A DNA stretch of 64,000 bases from Flavobacterium sp. SH_e (GCF_025717045.1 NZ_JAOVZN010000004.1:62001-126000); one strand, 5' to 3'; counted from the first letter of the stretch, positions 26,871 through 35,815 are shown. The notes: a model not told the origin generated them from the sequence alone. A program made the numbers and translations.

Positions 26871-27923
26871 ATGATTATTTACAACAGAGTTATTTTACTG
26901 ATTTTTGCAATGCTTTTTCTAAACGCCTGCAATACGAAAGAGAATCAGTCTCAAACCGCCAGTACAGAACAAATTGCTTATTTCAAGGACAGCTCTAAAG
27001 GCATTAAGACAGGTGGAATCAAAATAGTAGAAATTACCACTCCAAAGGGAAAATTTAAGGTCTGGACAAAAACTGTAGGCAATAATCCTAAAATTAAAGT
27101 ATTGCTGCTTAATGGAGGTCCAGGAGCTACGCATGAATATTTTGAATGCATGGAGAGCTTCCTCCCTGCCGAAGGAATTGAATTTATTTATTACGACCAG
27201 CTTGGCACTGGTAATTCTGAGAACCCGAATGATCCGTCATTTTGGGATCTGCCAAGATTTGTGGACGAAGTTGAACAGGTTCGAAAAGCATTAAATCTGG
27301 ACAAAGACAACTTTTATCTGTTGGGACATTCTTGGGGCGGCATTCTGGCAGCCGAATACGCCTTAAAATATCAGGAACATTTAAAAGGTTTAATTATTTC
27401 TAATATGATGATGAGTGCTATTGATTACAGCAATTATTCCGAAGTTCTTGCCAAACAGATGAATCCGGATGTTTTGTCTCAATTGAGAGAAATTGAAAAA
27501 AATAAAGATTATAAAAATCCAAAATATATGGAACTGCTGATTCCAAATTTCTACGCAAAACATATTATAAGAATGAATATCAATGACTGGCCGGAACCGC
27601 TTAGCCGTTCATTCGCAAAAATCAATGAATCTCTATATGTTACAATGCAGGGACCGAGCGAATTCGGTATTTCGGGTAAACTAGAAAAATGGGATATCAA
27701 AAATCAAATTTCTAAAATCTCTGTACCAACATTATCAATTGGTGCTAAATATGACACCATGGATCCAAAGCACATGCAATGGATTGCCTCAGAAGTCCAA
27801 AACGGAACTTACCTGTACTGTGATAAAGGAAGTCACATGAGTATGTACGATGATCAGCAAACATACATGAAAGGACTTATTAAGTTTATAAAAGATACTG
27901 ACAAGGCATCACAAAAGTTATAA
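26871..27923 (+). CDS. Proline-iminopeptidase-like (S33) lipoprotein
   Basis: 350 residues, with a lipoprotein signal ending in LNAC (Cys20). The family landmarks are LLLNGGPGATHEYF (oxyanion region, with the proline iminopeptidase GGPG), YYDQLGTGNSENP, and LLGHSWGGILAAEYA with nucleophile Ser154. The catalytic histidine is likely in KGSHMSMYDD. S33 enzymes remove N-terminal proline from peptides, though the group also includes esterases. It follows the TetR gene by 96 bases and precedes a TlpA-like thioredoxin; both are exported, hinting at joint work in the periplasm. Confidence 0.86.
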   Translation: MIIYNRVILLIFAMLFLNACNTKENQSQTASTEQIAYFKDSSKGIKTGGIKIVEITTPKGKFKVWTKTVGNNPKIKVLLLNGGPGATHEYFECMESFLPAEGIEFIYYDQLGTGNSENPNDPSFWDLPRFVDEVEQVRKALNLDKDNFYLLGHSWGGILAAEYALKYQEHLKGLIISNMMMSAIDYSNYSEVLAKQMNPDVLSQLREIEKNKDYKNPKYMELLIPNFYAKHIIRMNINDWPEPLSRSFAKINESLYVTMQGPSEFGISGKLEKWDIKNQISKISVPTLSIGAKYDTMDPKHMQWIASEVQNGTYLYCDKGSHMSMYDDQQTYMKGLIKFIKDTDKASQKL

Positions 27924-27960
27924 AGAAACTTGATATTATTTACTGTACATACATTTTAAA

Positions 27961-29028
27961 ATGATAAATATTAAAACCCTAAAATTAATCTTGTTCTTCG
28001 TCGCTTTGAATACTTCTATTCATAGCCAAACTACAGCAGACCGAACCGTTAAAGCTTTTACCTTAAAGGGAAGCGTAAAAGGTGATATGACTGATAGTTT
28101 TGCATATTTATATTACGGAGATATTCAGGATAGTGTAAAAATTGAAAATAAGCAATTTGAATTTAAAGGTTCTGTAAAAGATACCGTTGTAGCGAAAATA
28201 TATTTGCCATCTGCTGCTAATGCTCCGCAATTCTATCTGGAAAACAATGCAATAACTATTAATATCAGTGTTGACAAAGCTCTAAAAGATGGAAAATCTA
28301 TACAGACTATGCATATCGATACCGTTAAAGGATCTTATTCTTCAGAATTGCAGAAGGAATACTTAAATTTCTATAAGTCGAACGCAGGCAAAAAAGATTT
28401 TAGCAAATTGTTGTATTCAAAATTAACAACATTTTTTAGTAAACATCATTCTCATCCTTTCAGCGGGGCAATTTTGGCAGAGCTAGCGCTTATAAATCCA
28501 ATTTTGGACAAACAGCAGCTTACTTCATTATATTCGATTTTAGATATTTCCAAACAAGATAGCCAATACCTTAAATTATATAAAAAAGGAATTGAGAAAT
28601 TTGACACTTACGCTGTTGGAAAACCTTTTTTAGACTTTAAACTTCCAGATCAGGATGGCAATTTAGTTGGCCTTGAGAAATATAAAGGAAAAATAGTGCT
28701 TATTGATTTCTGGGCTTCGTGGTGTGCGCCCTGCAGGAAAAAAAATCCTGAATTGATTGGTTTAAAGCAGGAATTTGCATCTCAAGATTTTGAAATCATT
28801 GGAATTTCAAGGGACAAAAATAAAAAGCAGTGGACTGATGCGATAGCAAAAGATCAATTAAGTTGGACAAATTTATTAGATCAAGATCAAAAAATGGAAA
28901 ATACAATGGGAATAGAAAACATCCCTTATAATTATTTGCTGGATGAAAAAGGCATAATAATAGGTGTCAATCTTACCGCAGAGGAAATCAGAAAAACGGT
29001 GTCAGATTCACTAAAAAACAAAAGTTAA
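27961..29028 (+). CDS. TlpA-like thiol-disulfide oxidoreductase
   Basis: 355 residues with a signal peptide ending near NTSIHSQ. The first ~110 residues are the beta-rich domain common in Bacteroidetes TlpA relatives (FTLKGSVKGDMTDSFAYLYY). The C-terminal thioredoxin fold carries the redox motif WASWCAPCRKK (Cys255 and Cys258) and the cis-proline region IENIPYNYLLDEKG. It probably reduces or isomerises disulfides in the periplasm. It is 37 bases after the S33 lipoprotein gene and ends before a bidirectional-looking terminator. Confidence 0.88.
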   Translation: MINIKTLKLILFFVALNTSIHSQTTADRTVKAFTLKGSVKGDMTDSFAYLYYGDIQDSVKIENKQFEFKGSVKDTVVAKIYLPSAANAPQFYLENNAITINISVDKALKDGKSIQTMHIDTVKGSYSSELQKEYLNFYKSNAGKKDFSKLLYSKLTTFFSKHHSHPFSGAILAELALINPILDKQQLTSLYSILDISKQDSQYLKLYKKGIEKFDTYAVGKPFLDFKLPDQDGNLVGLEKYKGKIVLIDFWASWCAPCRKKNPELIGLKQEFASQDFEIIGISRDKNKKQWTDAIAKDQLSWTNLLDQDQKMENTMGIENIPYNYLLDEKGIIIGVNLTAEEIRKTVSDSLKNKS

Positions 29029-29078
29029 GCTTGCCAGCCGGAAAAAGCAGACTTAAAACAGAATAGATTATAAATGTA

Positions 29079-29116
29079 AAACCTCCAAAGTTTCAAATTT
29101 TGGAGGTTTGCTTTTT
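29079..29116. terminator. Terminator between the convergent TlpA and GAPDH genes
   Basis: AAACCTCCAAA (29079-29089) pairs with TTTGGAGGTTT (29099-29109) around a 9-base loop; GCTTTTT follows on the plus strand. An A-rich left flank would give a T-rich run on the minus strand too, so it may serve both genes. Confidence 0.78.
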
Positions 29117-29139
29117 AAATAAAGTAAGATGATTTCTTT

Positions 29140-30123
29140 TTACAATTCTTGAATCTGTCTGATCATTTGGTTTGTAAATCCCCATTCGTTATCGTACCAT
29201 GCCATAACTTTTACAAGGTCACCATCGACTACGCGGGTCATTTCAAGATCTACAGTTGCTGCAAAAGCATTTTTGATCATATCGGAAGAAACCAAAGGTT
29301 CATCGCTTACATCCACTACTTTTTTATACCTGTCGGTTTGAGCTTCCTCTTTTAGAATAGCATTAATTTCCTCGACAGATGTTGGACGTTCTGTAACAAA
29401 TGTGATATCCGATATAGAACCAATTGGCACTGGAACTCTCACTGCAATACCATCAAATTTTCCTGCATATTCAGGAAGTGCTTTTGTAACTGCAATTGCA
29501 GCTCCTGTTGCTGCCGGCGCTGAATTTATTGCTGCGCCGCGCCCCATGCGAGGCTCTTTTTTTGATGGCGCATCTACCAATGTCTGCGATGCTGTATAAG
29601 CGTGAGTCGTATTAAGTATTGCCTTTTTTATTCCAATTCTTCTTCCGATTATTTCTATAATTGGTCCAATATTGTTGGTTGTACAGCTTGCACAGGAGAA
29701 TATAGAAACTTTTCCTTCTTCGGTATTTACACCGTGTACGATTGTTGGAGTATCTTTTGTCGGACCAGAAATCACTACAAACTTAGCGCCCGCCGCAATA
29801 TGCTTTTCTGCATCTGGTTTATTGGTGAAAAACCCTGTGCTTTCAATCGCCACTTCAACATCTAATTCTCTCCAAGGTAATTCTGCAGGGTCTTTTATTG
29901 CTGTATAGCGAATTGATTTTCCGTCAATCACTATTGAGTCTCCATCTATACTCACCTTTTTTTCAAATCTTCCATAGATACTATCATACTTTAAAAGGTA
30001 AACTGCATTTTCTATGCTCATTAAATCATTAATCCCCACGACTTCAAGCTCAGGAGTTTCTAAAATAATTTTAAGAGCAGCTCTTCCTATTCGGCCAAAG
30101 CCATTGATTGCTATTTTTTTCAT
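29140..30123 (-). CDS. gap: Glyceraldehyde-3-phosphate dehydrogenase
   Basis: 327 residues, full length for the family. NAD-binding start INGFGRIGRAAL; Asp33 in GINDLMS points to NAD use. The catalytic site is SCASCTTN with Cys147, and His174 lies in NTTHAYTASQ. The C-terminal WYDNEWGF is intact. It interconverts glyceraldehyde-3-phosphate and 1,3-bisphosphoglycerate in glycolysis or gluconeogenesis. It is transcribed alone, between a terminator and an exporter operon, outside the usual glycolytic gene context, so it may be an extra copy. Nothing in the sequence suggests inactivity. Confidence 0.96.
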   Translation of the reverse strand: MKKIAINGFGRIGRAALKIILETPELEVVGINDLMSIENAVYLLKYDSIYGRFEKKVSIDGDSIVIDGKSIRYTAIKDPAELPWRELDVEVAIESTGFFTNKPDAEKHIAAGAKFVVISGPTKDTPTIVHGVNTEEGKVSIFSCASCTTNNIGPIIEIIGRRIGIKKAILNTTHAYTASQTLVDAPSKKEPRMGRGAAINSAPAATGAAIAVTKALPEYAGKFDGIAVRVPVPIGSISDITFVTERPTSVEEINAILKEEAQTDRYKKVVDVSDEPLVSSDMIKNAFAATVDLEMTRVVDGDLVKVMAWYDNEWGFTNQMIRQIQEL

Positions 30124-30261
30124 TTCGAAATTTTAATAGTTATTAATATTTTTACGATTGATCTTAAAGATAAGTATTTTCCGAATACGCACAATTTAAT
30201 TACTTCATTTTAAAACACTTACACTTTTAGATATATTTTTTTTTAAGCTCATAGAAGTTTG

Positions 30262-31023
30262 TTACAGAGTAAAAAAGTATACCGCAATGATACCTCCGAC
30301 CACAATTATTAATTTTCTAACCAGTTCCTGATTCATATGTCTAGAAAATACTGCCCCATAATAACCGCCAATAATTCCTCCTATTGTCAGCACAATGGTA
30401 ATTTTCCAGTCTATTAAACCCGAAAATATAAAGCATAACGCAGCAATTCCATTGTTTACTGTAACCATCAGCACTTTTAATCCATTCATTTCATTTAAAT
30501 CTTTCATTCCGTAAAGGGTGAAAAGAGTAAGAATCATGATTCCTATTCCAGCATTAAAATACCCGCCATAAAAGTTAATCAGAAACAACGGAAGTAGTTT
30601 TCCATGTGAATATTGAAAATGTCCGCTTCCGGAAGTAACTTTTTGAAAATAAGCCAATATAGGTTTGCTAAACGCAAATGTTCCCCAAGATATCAGGTGA
30701 AAATAAGGAACCAAAGATTTAAAAAGTTTGGGATCTGTCATGACCATTACCGTTGCACCGCATAATCCACCGATTCCGCTAATCAGTAAAATAATTTTCA
30801 AATCTTTTGACTGGATGCGAATGTCATTTTTGAATGCCTTAACACTGGCTACATTTCCAAACCACATAGACACGCAAGTCATAGCATTGGCTCGAATTGA
30901 CGAAACTCCGTTTAAAACTAAACTTGGAAAAACGATAAACCCGCCCCCGCCTGCAAAAGCATTTACAGCTCCGCCCACTATGGAGGCTAAAAGTAACAGT
31001 CCGTATTGAAGATAATTTTCCAT
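30262..31023 (-). CDS. TauE/SafE-family sulfite/organic-acid exporter
   Basis: 253 residues with about seven or eight membrane helices. The opening (LLLASIVGGAVNAFAGGGGF) and the internal repeat (GGYFNAGIGIMILTLFTLYG, then GGIIGGYYGAVFSRHMNQE) are the two family signatures of the TauE/SafE group. Members export sulfite, sulfoacetate or other small organic anions across the inner membrane. It is the last gene of the operon beginning at 33262; the preceding gene's stop lies only 2 bases away. It may remove a small acid or inorganic product formed by the two hydrolases. Confidence 0.88.
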   Translation of the reverse strand: MENYLQYGLLLLASIVGGAVNAFAGGGGFIVFPSLVLNGVSSIRANAMTCVSMWFGNVASVKAFKNDIRIQSKDLKIILLISGIGGLCGATVMVMTDPKLFKSLVPYFHLISWGTFAFSKPILAYFQKVTSGSGHFQYSHGKLLPLFLINFYGGYFNAGIGIMILTLFTLYGMKDLNEMNGLKVLMVTVNNGIAALCFIFSGLIDWKITIVLTIGGIIGGYYGAVFSRHMNQELVRKLIIVVGGIIAVYFFTL

Positions 31024-31025
31024 TT

Positions 31026-31922
31026 TTAGTGTTGTTGCAGTGAGTTGTAATAATAATCGATTATTGCCCCAGCAATCTCAACCCCAAATTCTTCTAAGGC
31101 AAAATGGCCCGTGGGATAAAAAATTAGCTTTGAACTTGGCAAAGCATTATGAATAGCGATCGCTCCTTCCTTTAGAAACACTTCATCATTTTCCCCCCAA
31201 ACGATTAATGTAGGAAATTGTGATGCTATCAATTTTTCCTGCCAAGCTTTATAAAAAGCAAGATTATTTCCGTAGTCTTTTTTAATAGCCAAATGAATTT
31301 CTCTTAAGCCTATTCTTTGCATTAAAAATTGATCTAAGTGATACGATTCTGGAGCAATTTTATTCAAATTGGAAACGCCTGTAAGATATTCCCATTTGAT
31401 ATAATCGAATTCAACCAGCTTTTCTAGTTTTGCGCTGTTTTCGCTGTTTTCATTATCAAAGAGAAACATTGAGTTTTTAATTCCCTGTCCGAGACCTTCT
31501 TCATAAATGTTTCCATTCTGAAAAATGAGCATTTCGACTGCTATACTACTTTTTGCAATTACGTGCATCAGAATTGGCGCACCATAATCAAAAAGGTAAA
31601 AGCTCGTTTTTGTGATATTCAGTTTTTCTAAGAATCCTGCTATTATTAGAGCAAAATTTTCAAAAGTATACGCAAACTTATCTTTTTCTGGAACAGCACT
31701 AAAACCAAAGCCTGGTAAATCGGGAGCAAGAATATGAAATTGCTCTGAAAGCATCGGAATTACATTCCGAAACATATGCGATGACGACGGATATCCGTGA
31801 AGCAGCAGGAGATTTGGTTTCCCTTCCTCTCCTGCTTCTCGGTAAAAAATTTCCGTATCATTTACATAAATGCTTTTGTAAGCGACTGCGCAGGCTTGCT
31901 CCGTGATCGATTTATTAGTCAT
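31026..31922 (-). CDS. Alpha/beta hydrolase with Asp nucleophile (copy 2)
   Basis: 298 residues, no clear signal peptide, so cytoplasmic. Landmarks: LLHGYPSSSHMFRNVI, LAPDLPGFGFS, nucleophile elbow YLFDYGAPI with Asp112, and the histidine in TGHFALEEFG. It belongs with the enzymes at 31940 and 18480 in the haloalkane-dehalogenase/epoxide-hydrolase group. The elbow is less canonical than in its neighbours (GAPIL instead of GAPVG/GGPVG). A 17-base gap to the gene at 31940 shows tandem duplication within one operon. Confidence 0.85.
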   Translation of the reverse strand: MTNKSITEQACAVAYKSIYVNDTEIFYREAGEEGKPNLLLLHGYPSSSHMFRNVIPMLSEQFHILAPDLPGFGFSAVPEKDKFAYTFENFALIIAGFLEKLNITKTSFYLFDYGAPILMHVIAKSSIAVEMLIFQNGNIYEEGLGQGIKNSMFLFDNENSENSAKLEKLVEFDYIKWEYLTGVSNLNKIAPESYHLDQFLMQRIGLREIHLAIKKDYGNNLAFYKAWQEKLIASQFPTLIVWGENDEVFLKEGAIAIHNALPSSKLIFYPTGHFALEEFGVEIAGAIIDYYYNSLQQH

Positions 31923-31939
31923 TTATCTCTATTAAATGA

Positions 31940-32809
31940 TTAATTTTTACCCGTTTTTCTGATAAGGAAATCTTTAATAAGTTCTGAAATTTCATCTCCA
32001 AAACTTTCCAATGCAAAATGCCCTGTCGGAAACAAATGAAATTCAAGATTTTTCACGTCTTTTTTGAAAGCTTCAGCTCCCACGCCTGGAAAAATATAAT
32101 CATCTTTTCCGTAAACAATCAGCATTTCTGGATTGTATGTTCTAAAATATTCCTGCCATTCAGGGTATAAAGGCACATTGGTTCTGTAATCATAAAAAAG
32201 TGCCAGCTGAATATCCCCATTTTCAGGACGTTCCAAGTGTCGCAAATCAATTTCCCAATTGTCTGGAGAAACTACTGAAGTATCTGGAACGTTGTGTGTA
32301 TATTGCCATTTCAGTCCATCAGGAGCATGGAAAGTGCTTAATGTAGCTGCCGCTTCTTTATCATTTCTGTCTTTCCACAACGCTCTAAAAGGATCCCAGA
32401 AAGTTTCCAATCCTTCTTCGTATGCGCAACCGTTCTGCACAATAAGTGTTTCTATTTGGTTTGGATTTCTGCTTGCAATTCTAAAACCAACAGGCGCACC
32501 GTAATCCATTAAATAAAGACTGAATTTTTTGATTTCCAATTCATCCAATAACGTTTTAACTATGTTGCTGAAATTTTCAAATGTATAGTCAAAATCCTTA
32601 ATTGGCGGCTGCTCACTTCTACCGTAACCAGGATAATCTGGAGCTATTACGTGAAAATCATCTGCAAGATAATTTATCAGATTGCGAAACATGTGCGAAG
32701 ATGTCGGGTATCCGTGAAGCAGTACTAATGTCGGTTTTTGTTTATCTCCTGCTTCTCTGTAGAAAATTTCGACTCCGTTCACTTTTCTTGTGTGGTAACT
32801 TGTTTTCAT
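31940..32809 (-). CDS. Alpha/beta hydrolase with Asp nucleophile (copy 3)
   Basis: 289 residues, cytoplasmic. It shows LLHGYPTSSHMFRNLI, IAPDYPGYGRSE, the nucleophile elbow YLMDYGAPVG with Asp102, and the catalytic histidine in TGHFALESFG. The start reads VNGVEIFYREAG, the same as in its relatives. Of the three Asp-nucleophile paralogues in the window this one looks closest to haloalkane dehalogenase or epoxide hydrolase sequences I know. It is the second gene in the operon after the NTF2-like protein at 32852. Confidence 0.87.
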   Translation of the reverse strand: MKTSYHTRKVNGVEIFYREAGDKQKPTLVLLHGYPTSSHMFRNLINYLADDFHVIAPDYPGYGRSEQPPIKDFDYTFENFSNIVKTLLDELEIKKFSLYLMDYGAPVGFRIASRNPNQIETLIVQNGCAYEEGLETFWDPFRALWKDRNDKEAAATLSTFHAPDGLKWQYTHNVPDTSVVSPDNWEIDLRHLERPENGDIQLALFYDYRTNVPLYPEWQEYFRTYNPEMLIVYGKDDYIFPGVGAEAFKKDVKNLEFHLFPTGHFALESFGDEISELIKDFLIRKTGKN

Positions 32810-32851
32810 AATTTTAATTTATTAGGGTTATTAATTCTTTAGTTTTTAAAA

Positions 32852-33262
32852 TCAGATAAATTTTCGTTCACTCTCTTTAATAGGCAGATCATTAATGCTT
32901 GCGTATCTTCTTCTCATTAATCCCTCTTCATCAAATTCCCAATTTTCATTTCCGTATGCTCTAAACCACTGGCCGTTTACATCTCTATATTCATACTCAA
33001 ATCTCACAGCAATGCGGTTTTCTGTATGCGCCCAGTATTCTTTTTTTAGTTTATAATCGAGTTCTTTTTCCCATTTATGAGACAGAAAATCAATAATTTC
33101 ATCACGACCGTTTATAAATAGGTGTCGATTTCTCCATTCGCTGTCTATAGTGTAAGCTTGGGCAACTCTCTGCGGATCGCGGCTGTTCCATCCATCTTCC
33201 GCAAGCTGTATTTTCTCAAGGGCTGTTTCTAAAGTAAATGGTGGTATTGGAAATTTTTTCAT
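32852..33262 (-). CDS. NTF2-like protein (DUF1348-type), first gene of the 33262 operon
   Basis: 136 residues, no signal peptide. The pattern [20 protein letters not shown] followed by [20 protein letters not shown] and the end [20 protein letters not shown] is characteristic of the DUF1348 branch of the NTF2-like fold, a small cone-shaped pocket protein. The function of the family is not established; NTF2-like proteins include isomerases, dehydratases and small-ligand binders. It heads the operon preceded by the promoter element at 33373, with a 110-base leader, and is followed by two hydrolases and an exporter. Confidence 0.87.
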   Translation of the reverse strand: MKKFPIPPFTLETALEKIQLAEDGWNSRDPQRVAQAYTIDSEWRNRHLFINGRDEIIDFLSHKWEKELDYKLKKEYWAHTENRIAVRFEYEYRDVNGQWFRAYGNENWEFDEEGLMRRRYASINDLPIKESERKFI

Positions 33263-33372
33263 GTCGAAATATTTAAAGGTTACTACTATTGATGCTTGCT
33301 TTCTTAAAAAATAATCAGCTATAGAGATGAACAGGCTATAAATTATTTATCTGCTTTGTTGATTATCTGAAG

Positions 33373-33442
33373 CAAAATTATAGCTGCAGGAAAGTTTACT
33401 AACTGTGAAAAATTCACTAAAGATTATAATTATCCAAGATTT
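33373..33442 (-). promoter_or_regulatory. Shared 70-bp promoter/operator element, copy driving the 33262 operon
   Basis: The minus-strand -7 box TAATTTTG (33373-33380) is perfect. The inverted repeat GTGAAAAATTCAC (33405-33417), ATTATAA (33423-33429) and AAGATTT (33436-33442) are at exactly the distances seen at 22137. It lies between the leftward operon and the rightward AraC remnant at 33586, the same relation as the decayed copy at 13123 to AraC A1. Confidence 0.75.
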
Positions 33443-33585
33443 GAGTTTTTTGATGATTTTTTGTGGTTGTCAGATGACATAGTTCTAGAAACTCTTATAA
33501 TCAATTGATTTAAAAACACTTATAATTAAACAGTTAAAAAAATCAGATTTGGATATAATTGTTTTAATTTTAAAAGAAAAAAATA

Positions 33586-33725
33586 ATGGATATTCAAATA
33601 CCTATATTTGACAGTATTAGAGATGTCTTTGATTGGACGGGACTTTCCTCGGAATGTTTGATATTCGAAGAGATATCGCAAAAGTCTTCACTTTAGCTAA
33701 AATCTTTAAATTTTATAATTTTATG
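33586..33725 (+). pseudogene. Remnant of a type A AraC regulator (internal deletion)
   Basis: An ATG at 33586 opens 36 codons ending at TAG (33694-33696). The product start resembles the N-terminus of the AraC at 13435: IRDVFDWTGLS here versus LAEVRNWFGIS there. Right after the stop, 33700-33725 matches the 3' end of the 13435 gene (14359-14384) at 22 of 26 bases, including codons for KSLN. Both ends of a type A gene thus seem preserved with the middle deleted. Its position before types B and C repeats the order of the first triplet. The 3' match is AT-rich and less certain than the 5' one. Confidence 0.6.
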
Positions 33726-33824
33726 TCAGAAATGGTGCCTGCCAGATATTATTTTTTTACGCAACTTTGAAAAAAAATAAAAGCGCAGTTTCAAGCTTAA
33801 GAAATTGTTTATAAGCGAATTAGA

Positions 33825-34751
33825 ATGATACCACAGCTGACTACCTTAAGTAAACTTGATGATTGTCTGGCATTTATGAAGTTGCCAGATAATTATAGCA
33901 ATAATACAGATTTTGCTGCATTAAAACTGCATGAGATGAGTATCAATACACCATGCATATCACCTACTTTTCGGCCTTCCTTTTATAATCTCACCATAAT
34001 TGCAAACGGCTCTGGAAACTGTATGGTAGGAAATGAGAACTTTGAACTTCGTTCAGGCAATGTATTTATTTCTCGCCCAGATTCATTTCTTTCGAGCAAC
34101 TGGAGTGTTATCGGAAAAGTGTACCATATTTGTTTCAGTAAGGATTTTGTTTCAGAATATTTACCCGAAGGAATCAATTCTATTATGAACACAGACAAAA
34201 TGAATGGCTGTACAAAAACGCTGTCAAAAGAAACTATGCTCTACCTCGAGCAGACTTTCATTGAAATTTTTGATGAGAATAATTCTTTTTTGCCTTACAA
34301 AGAAGAAATGCTGGCCAATCTTACCCTTTGTCTACTGTTTACAATACAGCAGCAGGATAAAGAAAAACCGTATTCCAAAATAGAAAAAAACACCTCAATT
34401 GTTAATGCTTTTCGCCAAAATTTAGATGATAATTTCAACAATCTGCTTACCGGAAAAAACAGTGTTGTGATGCGTACCAAAGAGCACGCAAAGCTTCTGA
34501 ATTTAAATGAAAACCACCTTTGCAAAGTAATCAGTAATTCAACAAATAAAACGATTAATGACTGGATCAATGAAAAAATGGTTGATGAAATTAATTATCT
34601 CTTGAAGCATTCAGACAAATCAATCAAAGAAATTGCAGCATTGTTTGCTTTTACAGACGTGAATCATTTTTACACCTACTTTAAATCACAGACATTACAT
34701 GCCCCAGGCGCTATTAGAAAAGACTTTTTAAATAATAAATTTAACTCCTAA
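33825..34751 (+). CDS. AraC-family transcriptional regulator (type B, triplet 2)
   Basis: 308 residues, paralogous over its whole length to the proteins at 14486 and 35816. The sensor domain has LKLHEMSINTPCISPTFRPS and ENFELRSGNVFISRPDSF. The AraC DNA-binding domain contains KEHAKLLNLNENHLCKVIS and SIKEIAALFAFTDVNHFYTY. The start is well set by alignment with its paralogues. It follows the type A remnant by 100 bases and precedes type C by 101. Whether it still regulates the operon to its left is unknown, but the operator at 33373 lies about 450 bases upstream. Confidence 0.88.
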   Translation: MIPQLTTLSKLDDCLAFMKLPDNYSNNTDFAALKLHEMSINTPCISPTFRPSFYNLTIIANGSGNCMVGNENFELRSGNVFISRPDSFLSSNWSVIGKVYHICFSKDFVSEYLPEGINSIMNTDKMNGCTKTLSKETMLYLEQTFIEIFDENNSFLPYKEEMLANLTLCLLFTIQQQDKEKPYSKIEKNTSIVNAFRQNLDDNFNNLLTGKNSVVMRTKEHAKLLNLNENHLCKVISNSTNKTINDWINEKMVDEINYLLKHSDKSIKEIAALFAFTDVNHFYTYFKSQTLHAPGAIRKDFLNNKFNS

Positions 34752-34852
34752 AAAACATAAAATTATCGGCAAATCGCTCCCTTTTCTTCCTTATGATGAC
34801 CTTCACATTCTGTAATCCGTACTCAATTATTAAATATTTAAGTTTTTAGAAA

Positions 34853-35791
34853 ATGGAAAATGATAAAAAGCCAAAATTCACTGATTTTTATGAAACAGTG
34901 GAAGTCATGGGAAATGAATTATCTCACGGACATCTGGGTGATGCCGAATTTTCATTTGTGAACTCTCGCATACTCCATCGCGATCATACCTTTCCATGGA
35001 GCACTCCTCCATTTTATACTACCTTTTTCTCAATAGGATTTCTCATGGAAGCTCATGGAAAAATTACTGTAGACAAGGAGCAGTATATTGTAAAATCGGG
35101 AATGTTTTTTGTGAATAAACCTGGAGAACTTCAGCAGCTTACATGGTATTCTGTTGAGGAATCTTACGGACTGCTGTTTACCGAAGACTTTATTTCAAAA
35201 TATGCTGGAATTTCGATTTATAAAACATTTCCGTTCCTTTTATTTGAAAGGCAGGTTCCATTACAAACTACAATGGAATTTAGACTGGAATTAAAAAAGA
35301 TTCTATTGCTTATTGTCCAGCAGCTTCAAAGAGAATCTCCATTTCAAAAAAAAATGTGCGCTAATTTACTTACCCGTTTTTTACTTAAAATTAAACAGGA
35401 GTATTGGGAAGGATATAAAATTCATACCGCTCAAAATCGAAATCCCGACATTCTTAAAGATTTTACACAAAACCTGGAATATCACTATGATCAATTGCTA
35501 AAGGGGAAAGTCAACAGAATACTCTATATTAAAGATTACGCAGAAATGCAGCAGCTTCACGAAAATTATCTTTCAAGTATTCTAAAGGAAAAAACAGGGA
35601 AAACTGGCGGACAATTGATTGCTGAGAAAACGCTGAGCACTGCTAAAATTTTAATTATGGAGCAGCGATTTTCAATGAAAGAAATTGCTAATATGCTAGG
35701 TTTCTCGTATTTGTCTTATTTTAGTATCTTTTTTAAGAAACATACAGGGCTTTCGCCAGTAGAATATCGAAAAGAGAATACTAAAGCTTAA
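34853..35791 (+). CDS. AraC-family transcriptional regulator (type C, triplet 2)
   Basis: 312 residues, a close paralogue of the regulator at 15457 and of the same length. Shared runs include YEMF/YKTFPFLLFER, RNPDILxDFTQNLEYHYDQL and EMQQLHENYLS. The sensor half is more divergent than the DNA-binding half, suggesting that the two copies could see different signals but bind the same DNA. The final helix-turn-helix reads SMKEIANMLGFSYLSYFSIF. It is convergent with the regulator at 35816, with a 24-base gap. Confidence 0.9.
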   Translation: MENDKKPKFTDFYETVEVMGNELSHGHLGDAEFSFVNSRILHRDHTFPWSTPPFYTTFFSIGFLMEAHGKITVDKEQYIVKSGMFFVNKPGELQQLTWYSVEESYGLLFTEDFISKYAGISIYKTFPFLLFERQVPLQTTMEFRLELKKILLLIVQQLQRESPFQKKMCANLLTRFLLKIKQEYWEGYKIHTAQNRNPDILKDFTQNLEYHYDQLLKGKVNRILYIKDYAEMQQLHENYLSSILKEKTGKTGGQLIAEKTLSTAKILIMEQRFSMKEIANMLGFSYLSYFSIFFKKHTGLSPVEYRKENTKA

Positions 35792-35815
35792 TTTCAATCT
35801 ATATCTTACGCAAAA

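Noticed and set aside
29402..29908. Plus-strand open frames opposite GAPDH
   Set aside because: They are mirror frames of a strongly conserved gene, without their own start signals or motifs.
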